A DNA stretch of 64,000 nucleotides from the NCBI RefSeq assembly GCF_900601905.1, contig NZ_UWFA01000137.1, positions 310,001 to 374,000 of the forward strand, in the 5' to 3' direction. Positions within the stretch are counted from its first letter, which is position 1, and each line of letters begins with the position of its first letter. Positions 12,594 through 21,166 of the stretch are shown here, in pieces. This DNA is from Pseudomonas viridiflava (GTDB lineage Bacteria; Pseudomonadota; Gammaproteobacteria; Pseudomonadales; Pseudomonadaceae). The position numbers and the translations under genes are program-made. The notes below the pieces were generated by a model that did no database searches, was not told where the DNA came from, and was given only the letters and a program-made list of their open reading frames with translations.

Positions 12594-13019
12594 ATGGCTA
12601 TAACAGTCCATTGCGATATCGTCAGCGCGGAAGGAGAGATTTTCTCCGGTCTGGTCGAGATGGTGATTGCGCACGGTAACCTGGGTGATATCGGTATCGC
12701 TCCAGGCCACGCGCCGCTGATCACTGATCTGAAACCAGGTCCGATCCGCTTGATCAAGCAGGGCGGAGCTGCCGAGGTGTTTTACATCTCCGGCGGTTTC
12801 CTTGAGGTTCAGCCGAACATGGTCAAGGTGCTTGCCGACACTGTGCAACGCGCTGATGACCTGGACGAAGCCTCCGCTCAAGCTGCCGTGAAGGCAGCCG
12901 AGAAGGCCCTGAACGAGAAAGGCGCAGATTTCGATTACGGATCTGCGACTGCTCGTCTGGCCGAGGCCGCAGCTCAGCTGCGTACCGTTCAGCAAATTCG
13001 CAAGAAGTACGGCGGTTAA
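12594..13019 (+). CDS. atpC: F1Fo ATP synthase subunit epsilon
   Basis: Rotor subunit that inhibits ATP hydrolysis by changing its C-terminal conformation. It has 141 residues: an N-terminal beta-sandwich ([19 protein letters not shown] near 36) and a C-terminal helical hairpin rich in Ala, Glu and Lys. It is the last gene of the operon, followed 30 bases later by a strong intrinsic terminator. Confidence 0.96.
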   Translation: MAITVHCDIVSAEGEIFSGLVEMVIAHGNLGDIGIAPGHAPLITDLKPGPIRLIKQGGAAEVFYISGGFLEVQPNMVKVLADTVQRADDLDEASAQAAVKAAEKALNEKGADFDYGSATARLAEAAAQLRTVQQIRKKYGG

Positions 13020-13048
13020 TCCGGCGTCACTTTTCTGCGCGATTGAGT

Positions 13049-13082
13049 AAAAGGGTAGCCTCGGCTACCCTTTTTCTTTTTT
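13049..13082 (+). terminator. Rho-independent terminator of the atp operon
   Basis: A ten-base-pair stem (AAGGGTAGCC at 13051-13060 with GGCTACCCTT at 13063-13072) is followed by an almost uninterrupted T-run to 13082. It lies 30 bases after the atpC stop and before glmU. Confidence 0.93.
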
Positions 13083-13148
13083 CAGAATCAGCCGACGCTT
13101 GTGGGTCTCGTACAGGCCAGCGACCGCCGCGCTCAGTTGGAACTCCCC

Positions 13149-14516
13149 ATGTCTCTCGATATCGTTATTCTCGCGGCCGGCCAAGGCACTCGCATGCGTT
13201 CGGCACTTCCCAAGGTCCTGCATCCCGTCGCTGGCGATTCGATGCTCGGCCATGTTATCCACAGCGCCCGCAAGCTCTCGCCCAAACGTATCCATGTGGT
13301 CATCGGCCACGGCGCTGAGGTGGTCCGGGAGCGTTTGGCAGCGGATGATCTGAATTTCGTGATGCAGGACAAACAGCTGGGTACCGGCCATGCAGTCGCC
13401 CAGGCGCTGCCGGAACTGAGCGCAGAGAACGTGCTGATCCTGTACGGCGATGTTCCCCTGATCGAAGTGGAAACCCTCGAACGCCTGCTCAAGAACGTCA
13501 GCGCAGATCAGCTCGCGCTGCTGACGGTCAATCTCCAGGACCCAACCGGCTATGGCCGTATCGTGCGCGATGCGCAAGACCGTGTCTGTGCCATCGTTGA
13601 GCACAAGGACGCAACCGACGCTCAGAAAGCGATTACCGAAGGCAACACCGGCATTCTTGCAGTCCCGGGCAAGCGATTGGCCGACTGGTTGGGACGCCTG
13701 TCGAACAATAACGCTCAGGGTGAGTATTACCTCACCGACGTGATTGCCATGGCGGTCAATGACGGTCTGGTGGTGGCCACCGAGCAGCCACTGGATGCAA
13801 TGGAAGTCCAGGGCGCCAATGATCGCAGGCAACTCGCCGAGCTGGAGCGCCATTATCAGCAGCGCGAAGCTCGTCGGTTGATGGCGTTGGGTGTGACGCT
13901 ACGCGACCCGGCACGTTTTGACGTGCGCGGTGAGGTGACAGTGGGCCGCGATGTGCTGATTGATATCAACGTGATTCTTGAAGGGCGCGTGGTGATCGAG
14001 GACGACGTTGTCATCGGCCCGAACTGCGTCATCAAGGACAGCACCTTGCGCAAAGGCGTGGTGATCAAGGCCAATAGTCACCTGGATGGCGCGATCATGG
14101 GCGAGGGCAGCGATGCCGGCCCGTTCGCTCGCCTGCGCCCCGGCAGCGTGCTGGAAGCCAAGGCCCATGTGGGTAACTTTGTGGAGTTGAAAAACGCTCA
14201 TTTGGGCGAAGGGGTGAAGGCAGGTCATCTCACCTATCTGGGCGATACCGTGATCGGCGCCCGGACGAACGTGGGCGCCGGGACCATCACGGTCAACTAC
14301 GACGGCGCCAACAAACACAAAACGCTGATTGGCGAAGATGTGTTCATCGGCTCGAACAATTCCTTGATCGCCCCCGTGACCATCGGCGACGGCTCCAACA
14401 CGGCAGCCGGCTCGACCATCACCCAGGATGTGGATAAGTCCCAGCTTGCCGTGGGCCGAGCACGCCAGCGCAACATCGACGGCTGGAAGCGTCCGGTGAA
14501 GGCCAAAAAGGACTGA
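13149..14516 (+). CDS. glmU: Bifunctional GlmU: glucosamine-1-phosphate acetyltransferase / GlcNAc-1-P uridylyltransferase
   Basis: Makes UDP-GlcNAc for peptidoglycan and LPS. It has 455 residues. The uridylyltransferase domain (1-about 228) carries [17 protein letters not shown] at 8-24. The C-terminal left-handed beta-helix holds hexapeptide repeats and the acetyltransferase active-site region [21 protein letters not shown] (written here [12 protein letters not shown], about 375-386). The frame is open 48 bases upstream, but the ATG at 13149 gives the family N-terminus [13 protein letters not shown]. glmR and glmS follow, so UDP-GlcNAc supply genes are clustered. Perfect DnaA boxes lie at 13255-13263, 14429-14437 and just past the stop at 14519-14527. 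Confidence 0.97.
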   Translation: MSLDIVILAAGQGTRMRSALPKVLHPVAGDSMLGHVIHSARKLSPKRIHVVIGHGAEVVRERLAADDLNFVMQDKQLGTGHAVAQALPELSAENVLILYGDVPLIEVETLERLLKNVSADQLALLTVNLQDPTGYGRIVRDAQDRVCAIVEHKDATDAQKAITEGNTGILAVPGKRLADWLGRLSNNNAQGEYYLTDVIAMAVNDGLVVATEQPLDAMEVQGANDRRQLAELERHYQQREARRLMALGVTLRDPARFDVRGEVTVGRDVLIDINVILEGRVVIEDDVVIGPNCVIKDSTLRKGVVIKANSHLDGAIMGEGSDAGPFARLRPGSVLEAKAHVGNFVELKNAHLGEGVKAGHLTYLGDTVIGARTNVGAGTITVNYDGANKHKTLIGEDVFIGSNNSLIAPVTIGDGSNTAAGSTITQDVDKSQLAVGRARQRNIDGWKRPVKAKKD

Positions 14517-14549
14517 AGTTATCCACAGTAGGCCGAAATGATCATGTTT

Positions 14550-14642
14550 TGTGGGAGCGAGCTTGCTCGCGAAGAGGCAGGTACATCCAATTCTATTTTT
14601 GGATGGAGGAAGATTGCCTTCGCGAGCAAGCTCGCTCCCACA
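14550..14642. repeat. REPIN, family A (GGGAGCGAGCTTGCTCGCGAA)
   Basis: Two inverted copies of a Pseudomonas REP (TGTGGGAGCGAGCTTGCTCG and its complement) flank about 45 bases between glmU and glmR, forming one long imperfect hairpin. The same family recurs at 34261-34404 and 47216-47305. REPINs are non-autonomous elements moved by RAYT transposases; no RAYT gene is in this window. Confidence 0.9.
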
Positions 14643-14707
14643 GGTCTAAATCTTCTACGACCTGTATTCAGAACTTGACCAATCCCCTTCAATAGGTTTT
14701 GATTGCC

Positions 14708-14728
14708 TTCGTTATCTTTCGAAACGAA
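14708..14728 (+). promoter_or_regulatory. Inverted repeat upstream of glmR; candidate GlmR operator
   Basis: TTCGTT (14708-14713) and AACGAA (14723-14728) form an inverted repeat, with an inner TTTCGAAA palindrome at 14717-14724, 15 bases before the glmR start. DeoR-family proteins commonly autoregulate through such repeats. Binding is inferred from position only. Confidence 0.4.
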
Positions 14729-14742
14729 ATTAAAGACCGCTC

Positions 14743-15510
14743 ATGTCGAAACGTAATACACCCCAAAGACGCCACAACATCCTCGCTCTACTTAATGAGC
14801 AGGGTGAAGTGAGCGTGGATGAGCTGGCCAAGCGCTTCGAAACTTCCGAAGTTACGGTTCGCAAGGATCTCGCCGCACTGGAAAGCAACGGCCTGCTGCT
14901 TCGTCGTTATGGCGGCGCGGTGACCTTGCCGCAGGAGCTGATCGGCGAACCCGCGCAGCCAGTCTCCAAATACAAACAGGCCATCGCCCGCGCAGCCGTG
15001 CTGCTTATCCGCGAACATGCGCGGATCATCGTCGATAGCGGTAGCACGACGGCGGCCCTGATCCCTGAGCTGGGCAAGCAGCCCGGTCTGGTGGTGATGA
15101 CCAATTCGTTGCACGTGGCCAGTGCGCTCAGCGAACTGGAACATGAGCCTGTGTTGTTGATGACCGGGGGCACTTGGGACCCGCATTCCGAATCGTTTCA
15201 AGGCCAGGTCGCCGAGCAGGTGCTGCGGTCCTACGATTTCGATCAGCTGTTCATCGGTGCCGATGGTATCGATCTGGTTCGGGGCACGACCACCTTCAAC
15301 GAGTTGCTCGGGCTCAGCCGGGTCATGGCAGAGGTCGCTCGGGAAGTCGTCGTGATGGTCGAAGCCGACAAAGTTGGACGCAAGATCCCTAATCTGGAGC
15401 TGCCCTGGAGCAGCATCCATACCCTGATTACTGATGATCGCCTGCCCTTTGAGGCACGCGAACAGATACAAGCCCGCGGCATAAACCTGATTTGCGCCGC
15501 TGTCAGCTAG
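14743..15510 (+). CDS. glmR: DeoR-family regulator GlmR, upstream of glmS
   Basis: Transcription factor expected to sense a sugar phosphate (glucosamine-6-phosphate or a relative) and control glmS. It has 255 residues. The N-terminal winged helix-turn-helix is DeoR type ([24 protein letters not shown], about 26-49). The C-terminal sugar-binding DeoRC domain contains [15 protein letters not shown] (about 95-109) and [10 protein letters not shown]. glmS starts 10 bases after the stop. In P. aeruginosa the gene at this position is named glmR, and mutation alters antibiotic sensitivity. The assignment rests on domain architecture plus position. Confidence 0.88.
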   Translation: MSKRNTPQRRHNILALLNEQGEVSVDELAKRFETSEVTVRKDLAALESNGLLLRRYGGAVTLPQELIGEPAQPVSKYKQAIARAAVLLIREHARIIVDSGSTTAALIPELGKQPGLVVMTNSLHVASALSELEHEPVLLMTGGTWDPHSESFQGQVAEQVLRSYDFDQLFIGADGIDLVRGTTTFNELLGLSRVMAEVAREVVVMVEADKVGRKIPNLELPWSSIHTLITDDRLPFEAREQIQARGINLICAAVS

Positions 15511-15520
15511 GAGAAAAGTT

Positions 15521-17356
15521 ATGTGTGGAATCGTCGGCGCCGTTGCTGAACGCAACATTACCGCCATCTTGCTCGAAGGCCTCAAGCGCCTGGAATACCG
15601 TGGCTACGACAGCGCGGGCGTAGCGCTTTTCAGCAATTCCGGTGTGCTTGAGCGTCGCCGCCGCTCCGGCAAGGTCAGCGAGCTTGAGCAAGCTTTGGCA
15701 GGCGAACCTTTGCTCGGTCGTCTGGGCATCGCTCACACCCGCTGGGCCACCCACGGCGCGCCTTGCGAGCGTAACGCCCACCCGCATTTCTCTGCGGATG
15801 AACTGGCGGTAGTTCACAACGGCATCATCGAGAACCATGAAGTCCTGCGCGAGCGCCTCAAGGGCCTGGGCTATGTGTTCTCGTCCGACACCGACACCGA
15901 AGTCATCGTCCACCTGCTGCACCACAAGCTCAAAGACACCCCGGACCTGACCGTTGCCCTCAAGGCCGCCGTCAAAGAGCTGCATGGTGCCTATGGCCTG
16001 GCCGTGATCAGCGCCAAACAGCCCGATCGCCTGCTGGCCGCCCGCAGTGGCAGCCCGTTGGTGATTGGCCTGGGTCTGGGCGAGAACTTCCTTGCGTCCG
16101 ACCAGCTCGCGCTGCGTCAGGTCACTGACCGTTTCATGTATCTGGAGGAAGGTGACATCGCCGAGATCCGTCGCGAAAGCGTGCAGATCTGGTCGGTGGA
16201 CGGCTTGCCGGTCGAGCGCGAAGTCGTGCAACACCGTGAAGGAGCAGAGGCCGCTGACAAAGGTGAGTTCCGCCACTTCATGCTCAAGGAAATCCACGAG
16301 CAGCCAAAAGTCGTGCAGCGCACCCTTGAAGGTCGTCTGGGTCAGGAGCAGGTGCTGGTTCAAGCCTTCGGTCCACAAGCCGCCGAGCTGTTCGCCAAAG
16401 TACGCAATGTGCAGATCGTCGCCTGTGGCACCAGTTATCACGCAGGCATGGTTGCGCGTTACTGGCTTGAAGGCCTGGCGGGCATCCCGTGCCAGGTGGA
16501 AGTGGCCAGCGAGTTCCGCTACCGCAAGGTTGTGGTGCAGCCAGACACCCTGTTCGTTTCGATTTCCCAGTCTGGCGAAACGGCCGACACCCTGGCTGCG
16601 CTGCGCAACGCCAAGGAACTGGGCTTTCTCGCCAGCCTGGCGATCTGCAACGTCAGCATCAGCTCCCTGGTGCGCGAATCTGACCTGACCCTGCTGACTC
16701 AGGCCGGTCCGGAAATTGGCGTTGCCTCGACCAAAGCGTTCACTACTCAGCTGGTGGGCCTGCTCTTGCTGACGCTCTCACTGGGTCAGATCAAAGGCAC
16801 CCTGGGCGAAGGCGTTGAAGCCGAGCTGGTAGAAGAACTGCGTCGTCTGCCTACTCGCCTGGGTGAAGCGCTGGCAATGGACGGCACCATTGAAAAGGTC
16901 GCCGAGCTGTTCGCCGAGAAGAACCACACCTTATTCCTCGGTCGCGGCGCACAGTTCCCGGTGGCTATGGAAGGTGCGCTCAAGCTTAAAGAGATCTCCT
17001 ATATCCACGCCGAGGCCTACCCGGCTGGCGAACTCAAGCACGGCCCGCTGGCGCTGGTCGACAGCGACATGCCGGTGGTTACCGTGGCGCCAAACAACGA
17101 GCTGTTGGAGAAGCTCAAATCCAACCTGCAGGAAGTCCGCGCCCGGGGCGGTGAGTTGATCGTGTTTGCCGATGAGCAAGCGGGCATGACCAACGGCGAA
17201 GGCACCCACGTGATCGCCATGCCGCATATCGTTGATGCACTGGCGCCGATTCTCTACACCATTCCGTTGCAGCTGCTTTCGTACTACGTTGCGGTATTGA
17301 AAGGTACCGATGTCGACCAGCCGCGTAACCTGGCGAAATCGGTGACTGTGGAATAA
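15521..17356 (+). CDS. glmS: Glutamine-fructose-6-phosphate aminotransferase GlmS
   Basis: First committed enzyme of hexosamine synthesis. It has 611 residues: class II glutaminase with the nucleophile Cys2 ([12 protein letters not shown]), then two SIS isomerase domains ([18 protein letters not shown] near 304, [20 protein letters not shown] near 473) and the C-terminal [13 protein letters not shown] that carries the Tn7 target. No upstream glmS ribozyme was seen, as expected for a proteobacterium. It is co-transcribed with glmR. Confidence 0.98.
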   Translation: MCGIVGAVAERNITAILLEGLKRLEYRGYDSAGVALFSNSGVLERRRRSGKVSELEQALAGEPLLGRLGIAHTRWATHGAPCERNAHPHFSADELAVVHNGIIENHEVLRERLKGLGYVFSSDTDTEVIVHLLHHKLKDTPDLTVALKAAVKELHGAYGLAVISAKQPDRLLAARSGSPLVIGLGLGENFLASDQLALRQVTDRFMYLEEGDIAEIRRESVQIWSVDGLPVEREVVQHREGAEAADKGEFRHFMLKEIHEQPKVVQRTLEGRLGQEQVLVQAFGPQAAELFAKVRNVQIVACGTSYHAGMVARYWLEGLAGIPCQVEVASEFRYRKVVVQPDTLFVSISQSGETADTLAALRNAKELGFLASLAICNVSISSLVRESDLTLLTQAGPEIGVASTKAFTTQLVGLLLLTLSLGQIKGTLGEGVEAELVEELRRLPTRLGEALAMDGTIEKVAELFAEKNHTLFLGRGAQFPVAMEGALKLKEISYIHAEAYPAGELKHGPLALVDSDMPVVTVAPNNELLEKLKSNLQEVRARGGELIVFADEQAGMTNGEGTHVIAMPHIVDALAPILYTIPLQLLSYYVAVLKGTDVDQPRNLAKSVTVE

Positions 17357-17385
17357 GTTATCCGCAGCGTGTACTGAAAAAAAAA
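17320..17385 (+). other. attTn7 site (unoccupied)
   Basis: Tn7-type elements recognise the last codons of glmS and insert about 25 bases past the stop, here near 17381. The recognised coding end (AACCTGGCGAAATCGGTGAC and onward) is intact. The sequence runs straight into a terminator and the next gene, so no Tn7-like element is present. The predicted insertion point lies within the terminator hairpin region. Confidence 0.75.
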
Positions 17386-17411
17386 ACCCCTCATCCGAGG
17401 GGTTTTTTTTC
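17377..17411. terminator. Bidirectional intrinsic terminator between glmS and the PCuAC gene
   Basis: The stem ACCCCTC/GAGGGGT (17386-17402) is flanked by an A-run on the left and a T-run on the right, so it can end both glmS (plus) and the convergent copper-chaperone operon (minus). Confidence 0.92.
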
Positions 17412-17434
17412 AAGCATTTGAGTTAGCCAGCGCC

Positions 17435-17926
17435 TCAATGCATCTTGCTGTGATCATGCATCGCCCCATGATCCGGTGCGGTCAGTGCCCGGGCAGTCGT
17501 CTGGACTTCAATGTTCTGCATGGTGCCTTTTGCATCTTCAACGGTCAGGGTGATTGGCACCTGATCGCCTTCTTTGACCTGTTTCTGCAGGTCGATCAGC
17601 ATGATGTGGTAGCTGTTGGAGTCCAGGGTCACTGGTTTGCCCGCCGGCAATTCGACAGACGCGACTTCCTGCATGCTCATGACATCGTTGGCCATGGAGG
17701 ACTGGTGGATCTGGACTGTCTTGGCCACCGCAGACTGGGCGCTGACCAGCTTGCTGTCGGTGCTGGCAGTCACGGTCATGAAGGCGCCGGTGGACTGTTG
17801 GCCTGGCACTGTGGCCCTGACCCACGCGTCGCTGACCACCGTCTGCGCAGAGGCCTGAGCGGCGATGCACAGCAGCGAAAGAGCGAGCAGGGCTTTGATT
17901 GGTCGTGCAGCGAAATGCATGTTCAT
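17435..17926 (-). CDS. Periplasmic copper chaperone PCu(A)C (DUF461)
   Basis: Delivers copper to the CuA site of cytochrome c oxidase. It has 163 residues: a signal peptide (1-about 27, ending AAQASAQ) and the mature DUF461 domain. The metal ligands are visible as H(M)X10MX21HXM-type residues: VQIHQSSMANDVMSMQEV, then NSYHIMLIDL. The C-terminus is His/Met-rich (DHGAMHDHSKMH). The ATG at 17926 overlaps the stop of the SCO gene (TGATG), so the two are translationally coupled. Confidence 0.88.
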   Translation of the reverse strand: MNMHFAARPIKALLALSLLCIAAQASAQTVVSDAWVRATVPGQQSTGAFMTVTASTDSKLVSAQSAVAKTVQIHQSSMANDVMSMQEVASVELPAGKPVTLDSNSYHIMLIDLQKQVKEGDQVPITLTVEDAKGTMQNIEVQTTARALTAPDHGAMHDHSKMH

Positions 17927-18531
17927 CAGCAGACTTCCATGACGGTGAGCAGGTCTTCTGCACACTGTTGGGCGGACAGAGAATGCGACAAGCCCAGGCG
18001 CAGGACGCCACGGGTATCAAATACGTAGCTGGTCGCGGTGTGGGACATGGTGTACGTGGAACCGGCGGGGATCTTTTCGTAGAACACGTCAAATTCCTTC
18101 GCGGTTTGCGCCGTTTCTTCAAGCGTGCCGTACAGAGCGACAAATGACGGGTCGAAGGCTTTGACGTACGCGTCGAGCATCTCGGGCTTGTCGCGCTCCG
18201 GGTCCACCGTAATGAAGATCACCTGAAAGATGTCGCCGTCCTTGCCCAGCAGCTTCTTGATCTGCGCGGCGCGGGCCAGGGTAGTTGGGCAGACTGCCGG
18301 GCATTGGGTGAAACCGAAGAACACCATGGGCATCAGGCCGCGGAAGCTCGACAGGGTTTTCACGTTGCCTTGCGGATCCTTGAGCTTGAAGGTTCGGCCC
18401 AGAATCTTGTTGCTCAGGTCTTTGCCGTATTTGAACGACAGGGCGCTGGAGCTATCGCAGCCCGCGATCATGCCCAGACTTAGCAGGCTGATGCCGCCGA
18501 GGACCTGGCGACGTGTCAGTAGCTCATTCAT
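17926..18531 (-). CDS. SCO1/SenC-family copper chaperone, lipoprotein
   Basis: Thiol-disulfide/copper protein for CuA assembly of cytochrome oxidase. It has 201 residues. The N-terminus has a twin-arginine-like TRRQVLGG and a lipobox ending MIAGC (Cys about 25), so it is probably membrane-anchored. The thioredoxin-like domain carries the copper ligands CPAVCP (about 78-83) and the distal histidine in MSHTATSYVFD. The ATG at 18531 was chosen because the upstream part of the frame lacks a leader. It is coupled to the PCu(A)C gene, a common SCO-PCuAC pairing. Confidence 0.88.
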   Translation of the reverse strand: MNELLTRRQVLGGISLLSLGMIAGCDSSSALSFKYGKDLSNKILGRTFKLKDPQGNVKTLSSFRGLMPMVFFGFTQCPAVCPTTLARAAQIKKLLGKDGDIFQVIFITVDPERDKPEMLDAYVKAFDPSFVALYGTLEETAQTAKEFDVFYEKIPAGSTYTMSHTATSYVFDTRGVLRLGLSHSLSAQQCAEDLLTVMEVC

Positions 18532-18666
18532 GTAGTGCCTCCACCAGCAAACAGCCGGGCGAAATGAGGCGGGCAATCTAACATTTAGTAGCCGTTCAAA
18601 AATAGAAATCTGTAAGTTGAAGTAAACGAGCACGGCATTCGTGGCGTTGAATCGCGAGAATCTCCG

Positions 18667-18753
18667 TTGGAGCCAGGCTTGCCGCTAACCCGTCGACGCG
18701 GATCAGCTGGATACACTTGGTTATCGTTTACCGTGGGCACCGCGCTCCTACAG
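18667..18753. repeat. Degenerate REP-like pair between ankB and the SCO gene
   Basis: GTTGGAGCCAGGCTTGCCGC at the left and GCGCTCCTACAG at the right resemble decayed arms of the GTTGGAGCGAGGCTTGCCCGCG family. They lie in the 242-base gap, which also contains a perfect DnaA box (18764-18772). Nothing else was recognised in the gap. Confidence 0.45.
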
Positions 18754-18773
18754 TCCACTGCACTGTGGATAAG

Positions 18774-19325
18774 TTACCTGGCAGGCAATGGCTGAAACTC
18801 GCCGCGCTCAAGGTTCTGCACCTTATTGCCCATGGCGTCGGTGGCGTTGAGGTCTGCGCCTTTGGCGGCCAGGGAGTCAAGGATGTCTTTGCGATGAAAC
18901 AACGCGGCGTACATGGCGGCGGTCTGTCCCGCGTTGTTGCGTTGATCCGGCGCGCAGTTGGCGGCGACCAATTGTCGAGCGATGCTGAGTTCGCCCTTGA
19001 AGATCGCGCCCATCAAGGCCGTGTTGCCTCGTAGATCCTTGGCGCAGGGATCTGCCCCGGCATTCAGCAGCTGCGTCACGGCAGTCGGGTGGCCGTGATA
19101 CGCCGCAAGAATCAGCGCGGTGTAGCCTTTTTCGTCCTGGACGTTCAGGTCGAATCTTGCATCGATGAATTCATTGAGCATGTCGTCGCGACCCTCCCGT
19201 GCTGCCTGGAAAAACAGCTCGCGCAATTGTTGACGGGTGCCGGAGGAAGCGTCGGCGGGCGGGTCGGCATAAGCCGTGCTGCTGGCAATGCACAGCAGCA
19301 CCAGGGTCATTATTCTGCGCATCAT
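18774..19325 (-). CDS. ankB: Periplasmic ankyrin-repeat protein AnkB
   Basis: It has 183 residues: a signal peptide (MMRRIMTLVLLCIASSTAYA) and about four ankyrin repeats, including DEKGYTALILAAYHGHPTAV and LRGNTALMGAIFKGELSIAR. In P. aeruginosa ankB follows katB and is needed for full KatB activity and peroxide resistance. The same order is seen here with a 55-base gap. The start is at 19325, after GAGGACAAC; the next ATG (19322) is equally possible. Confidence 0.85.
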   Translation of the reverse strand: MMRRIMTLVLLCIASSTAYADPPADASSGTRQQLRELFFQAAREGRDDMLNEFIDARFDLNVQDEKGYTALILAAYHGHPTAVTQLLNAGADPCAKDLRGNTALMGAIFKGELSIARQLVAANCAPDQRNNAGQTAAMYAALFHRKDILDSLAAKGADLNATDAMGNKVQNLERGEFQPLPAR

Positions 19326-19380
19326 GTTGTCCTCTTCAGCCACTGCGACCCGCCCCCTGAGGATGCGGGCCGCAAGGGGG

Positions 19381-20907
19381 TCAGTCCTTCAGCGCGGCGG
19401 CCAGTTGCTTGACCTTGTCCAGGTCACCCCTGGCGACTTTGGTCACGCCGGTGCCGTATTCCGGATCAGCCTTGTAGAGAAACGACAGCATGATGTTCTT
19501 GCTTTCAGCATCCGTGGTCGACAGCGATTCCCCGAAGCTTTTGATCAGGTCCATGCGATCCTTCTCGCTGTAGGAGCGATACAGATCACCCGCCTGCTTG
19601 AAGTTCTGCTCACGCTGGATTTTGGCCTGCTCAGTGCTGCCGGACAGCGGCAGTTGGCTGTAACGGGCGGCGTCAACAGAAGGACGTGGGTTCAGCCGAC
19701 TTGGCTCGTAATTGACGCCACTGGTGGTGTGCCCTGCATTGAGCGAGCCATCCTGATTACCATTGTTGACCTTCACCCTCGGTGCGTTGATGGGCAAGCT
19801 CATGACATTGGTACCGACGCGATACAGCTGGGTGTCGGCATAGGAAAACACCCGGCCCTGTAGCAGACGGTCTTCAGAGGGCTCGATACCCGGCACCACG
19901 TTGGCAGGTGCCATGGCGACCTGTTCGGTTTCCTGGAAGAAGTTATCCACATTCTTGTTGAGGACCATCTGGCCCACCTTGCGCTCCGGGATGCCGGGCC
20001 AGATCTTGGTGGCGTCCAGCGGGTCGAAGTCGAATTTGGCCAGGTCCTCGGGCTTGATCACCTGCACGTACAGGTCCCATTTCGGGAAGTCGCCCTTGTT
20101 GATCGCGCCAACCAGATCGTTGGTCAAGTGGCTGTAGTCCTTGGCCTGAACTTCAGCCACCTGCTGCGGATCGAGGTTCTTCAGGCCTTGCAGGCTTTTC
20201 CAGTGAAACTTCACGTAGTTCACTTCGCCCTTGGCATTGACCAGCTTGTAGGCGTGAACCCCGTTGCCGTCCATGGTGCGATAGCTCGCCGGGGTTCCTT
20301 CGTTGGAGTACAGCAGGGTCAGGGTCCGGGTGGCTTCCGGTACATGGGAGAAGAAGTCGAAACGTCGCGAGTCGTCATCCAGATTGGTGCGCGGGTCCGG
20401 CTTGAAGGCGTGCACCATGTCCGGGAACTTGATGGCGTCGCGAATGAAGAAGGTCGGGAAGTTGTTGCCGACCAGGTCCCAGTTGCCGTCGGCGGTGTAG
20501 AACTTGGTGGCGAAACCGCGCGGGTCACGCAGGGTTTCCGGGGAGTGGTTGCCGTGTACCACCGAGGAGAAGCGCACGAACACCGGGGTGTGTTCGCCCT
20601 TGCTGAAGACCTTGGCCTTACTCAGATCCGCCGCACCTTCAGTGGCGATGAACTCGCCGTGGACGCCGGTGCCACGCGCGTGCACCACGCGCTCTGGAAT
20701 GCGCTCGCGGTCAAAACGCTGGAGTTTTTGCAGAAGCTGGACGTCTTGCAGGAGGACCGGGCCGGTGGCACCCGCAGTCTGGGAATTCTGGTTGTCGCCA
20801 ACCGGAGCGCCGTTATCCCGGGTCAGGGTGTCGGCATACGCTGCAGAACTGGCTATCAGACTCGCGCCGATCAGGCTAACGGCGATATGGGAGCGTGGTA
20901 AATACAT
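19381..20907 (-). CDS. katB: Catalase KatB, exported
   Basis: Haem catalase that destroys H2O2. It has 508 residues. A signal peptide (about 1-25, ending SSAAYA) makes it periplasmic, unlike cytosolic catalases. The distal histidine is in ERVVHARGTGVHGEF (about 70-84), the distal asparagine in GNNFPTFFIRDA, and the proximal tyrosine in GRVFSYADTQLYRVG (about 345-360). The ATG at 20907 was preferred over the longer frame because it gives a clean leader. A peroxide-inducible OxyR-type site is a candidate at 20974-21010, and ankB follows. Confidence 0.93.
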   Translation of the reverse strand: MYLPRSHIAVSLIGASLIASSAAYADTLTRDNGAPVGDNQNSQTAGATGPVLLQDVQLLQKLQRFDRERIPERVVHARGTGVHGEFIATEGAADLSKAKVFSKGEHTPVFVRFSSVVHGNHSPETLRDPRGFATKFYTADGNWDLVGNNFPTFFIRDAIKFPDMVHAFKPDPRTNLDDDSRRFDFFSHVPEATRTLTLLYSNEGTPASYRTMDGNGVHAYKLVNAKGEVNYVKFHWKSLQGLKNLDPQQVAEVQAKDYSHLTNDLVGAINKGDFPKWDLYVQVIKPEDLAKFDFDPLDATKIWPGIPERKVGQMVLNKNVDNFFQETEQVAMAPANVVPGIEPSEDRLLQGRVFSYADTQLYRVGTNVMSLPINAPRVKVNNGNQDGSLNAGHTTSGVNYEPSRLNPRPSVDAARYSQLPLSGSTEQAKIQREQNFKQAGDLYRSYSEKDRMDLIKSFGESLSTTDAESKNIMLSFLYKADPEYGTGVTKVARGDLDKVKQLAAALKD

Positions 20908-20973
20908 GAGGCTTCTCTCTCTTCTTGGTTGTTTTGAGAGTCTAAGCCTAGGGCGCGGGTCCGCCATTCTTGA

Positions 20974-21010
20974 ATAATTTCTACCAATGTCCCTGATAGA
21001 TTATGAAATA
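20974..21010 (-). promoter_or_regulatory. Possible OxyR-binding site upstream of katB
   Basis: Read on the minus strand, tetrads TATT, CTAT, ATTG and TTAT are spaced by seven bases each, the ATAG-N7-CTAT-N7-ATAG-N7-CTAT pattern of OxyR. Three of the four tetrads fit with at most one mismatch each. It lies 67-103 bases before the katB start. KatB is OxyR-controlled in P. aeruginosa. Confidence 0.4.
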
Positions 21011-21166
21011 TTGACGTGTTTTCGATGCATTTAGCGACAATATACTTTTCCTGTTTCCACGGGTTTGGGGTGATCACCTTCACAAGCCCACGTAGCGATG
21101 GCGTGAGTTTTCGGGAAAAAAAGCCCGCGTGGGCAGGCCAGGCGGGCGTTGTGATGGCCTCGTGGG

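Noticed and set aside
14550..14642. Repeats as a CRISPR array
   Set aside because: Only two inverted arms per site, no regularly spaced direct repeats and no cas genes; these are REPINs.
17377..17434. Tn7-like insertion downstream of glmS
   Set aside because: The site is followed directly by a terminator and the PCuAC gene; no tns genes or ends.
18054..18062. ACGTGGAAC, a possible parS half
   Set aside because: Only one arm matches; the other arm differs at several positions, so it is not a convincing ParB site.
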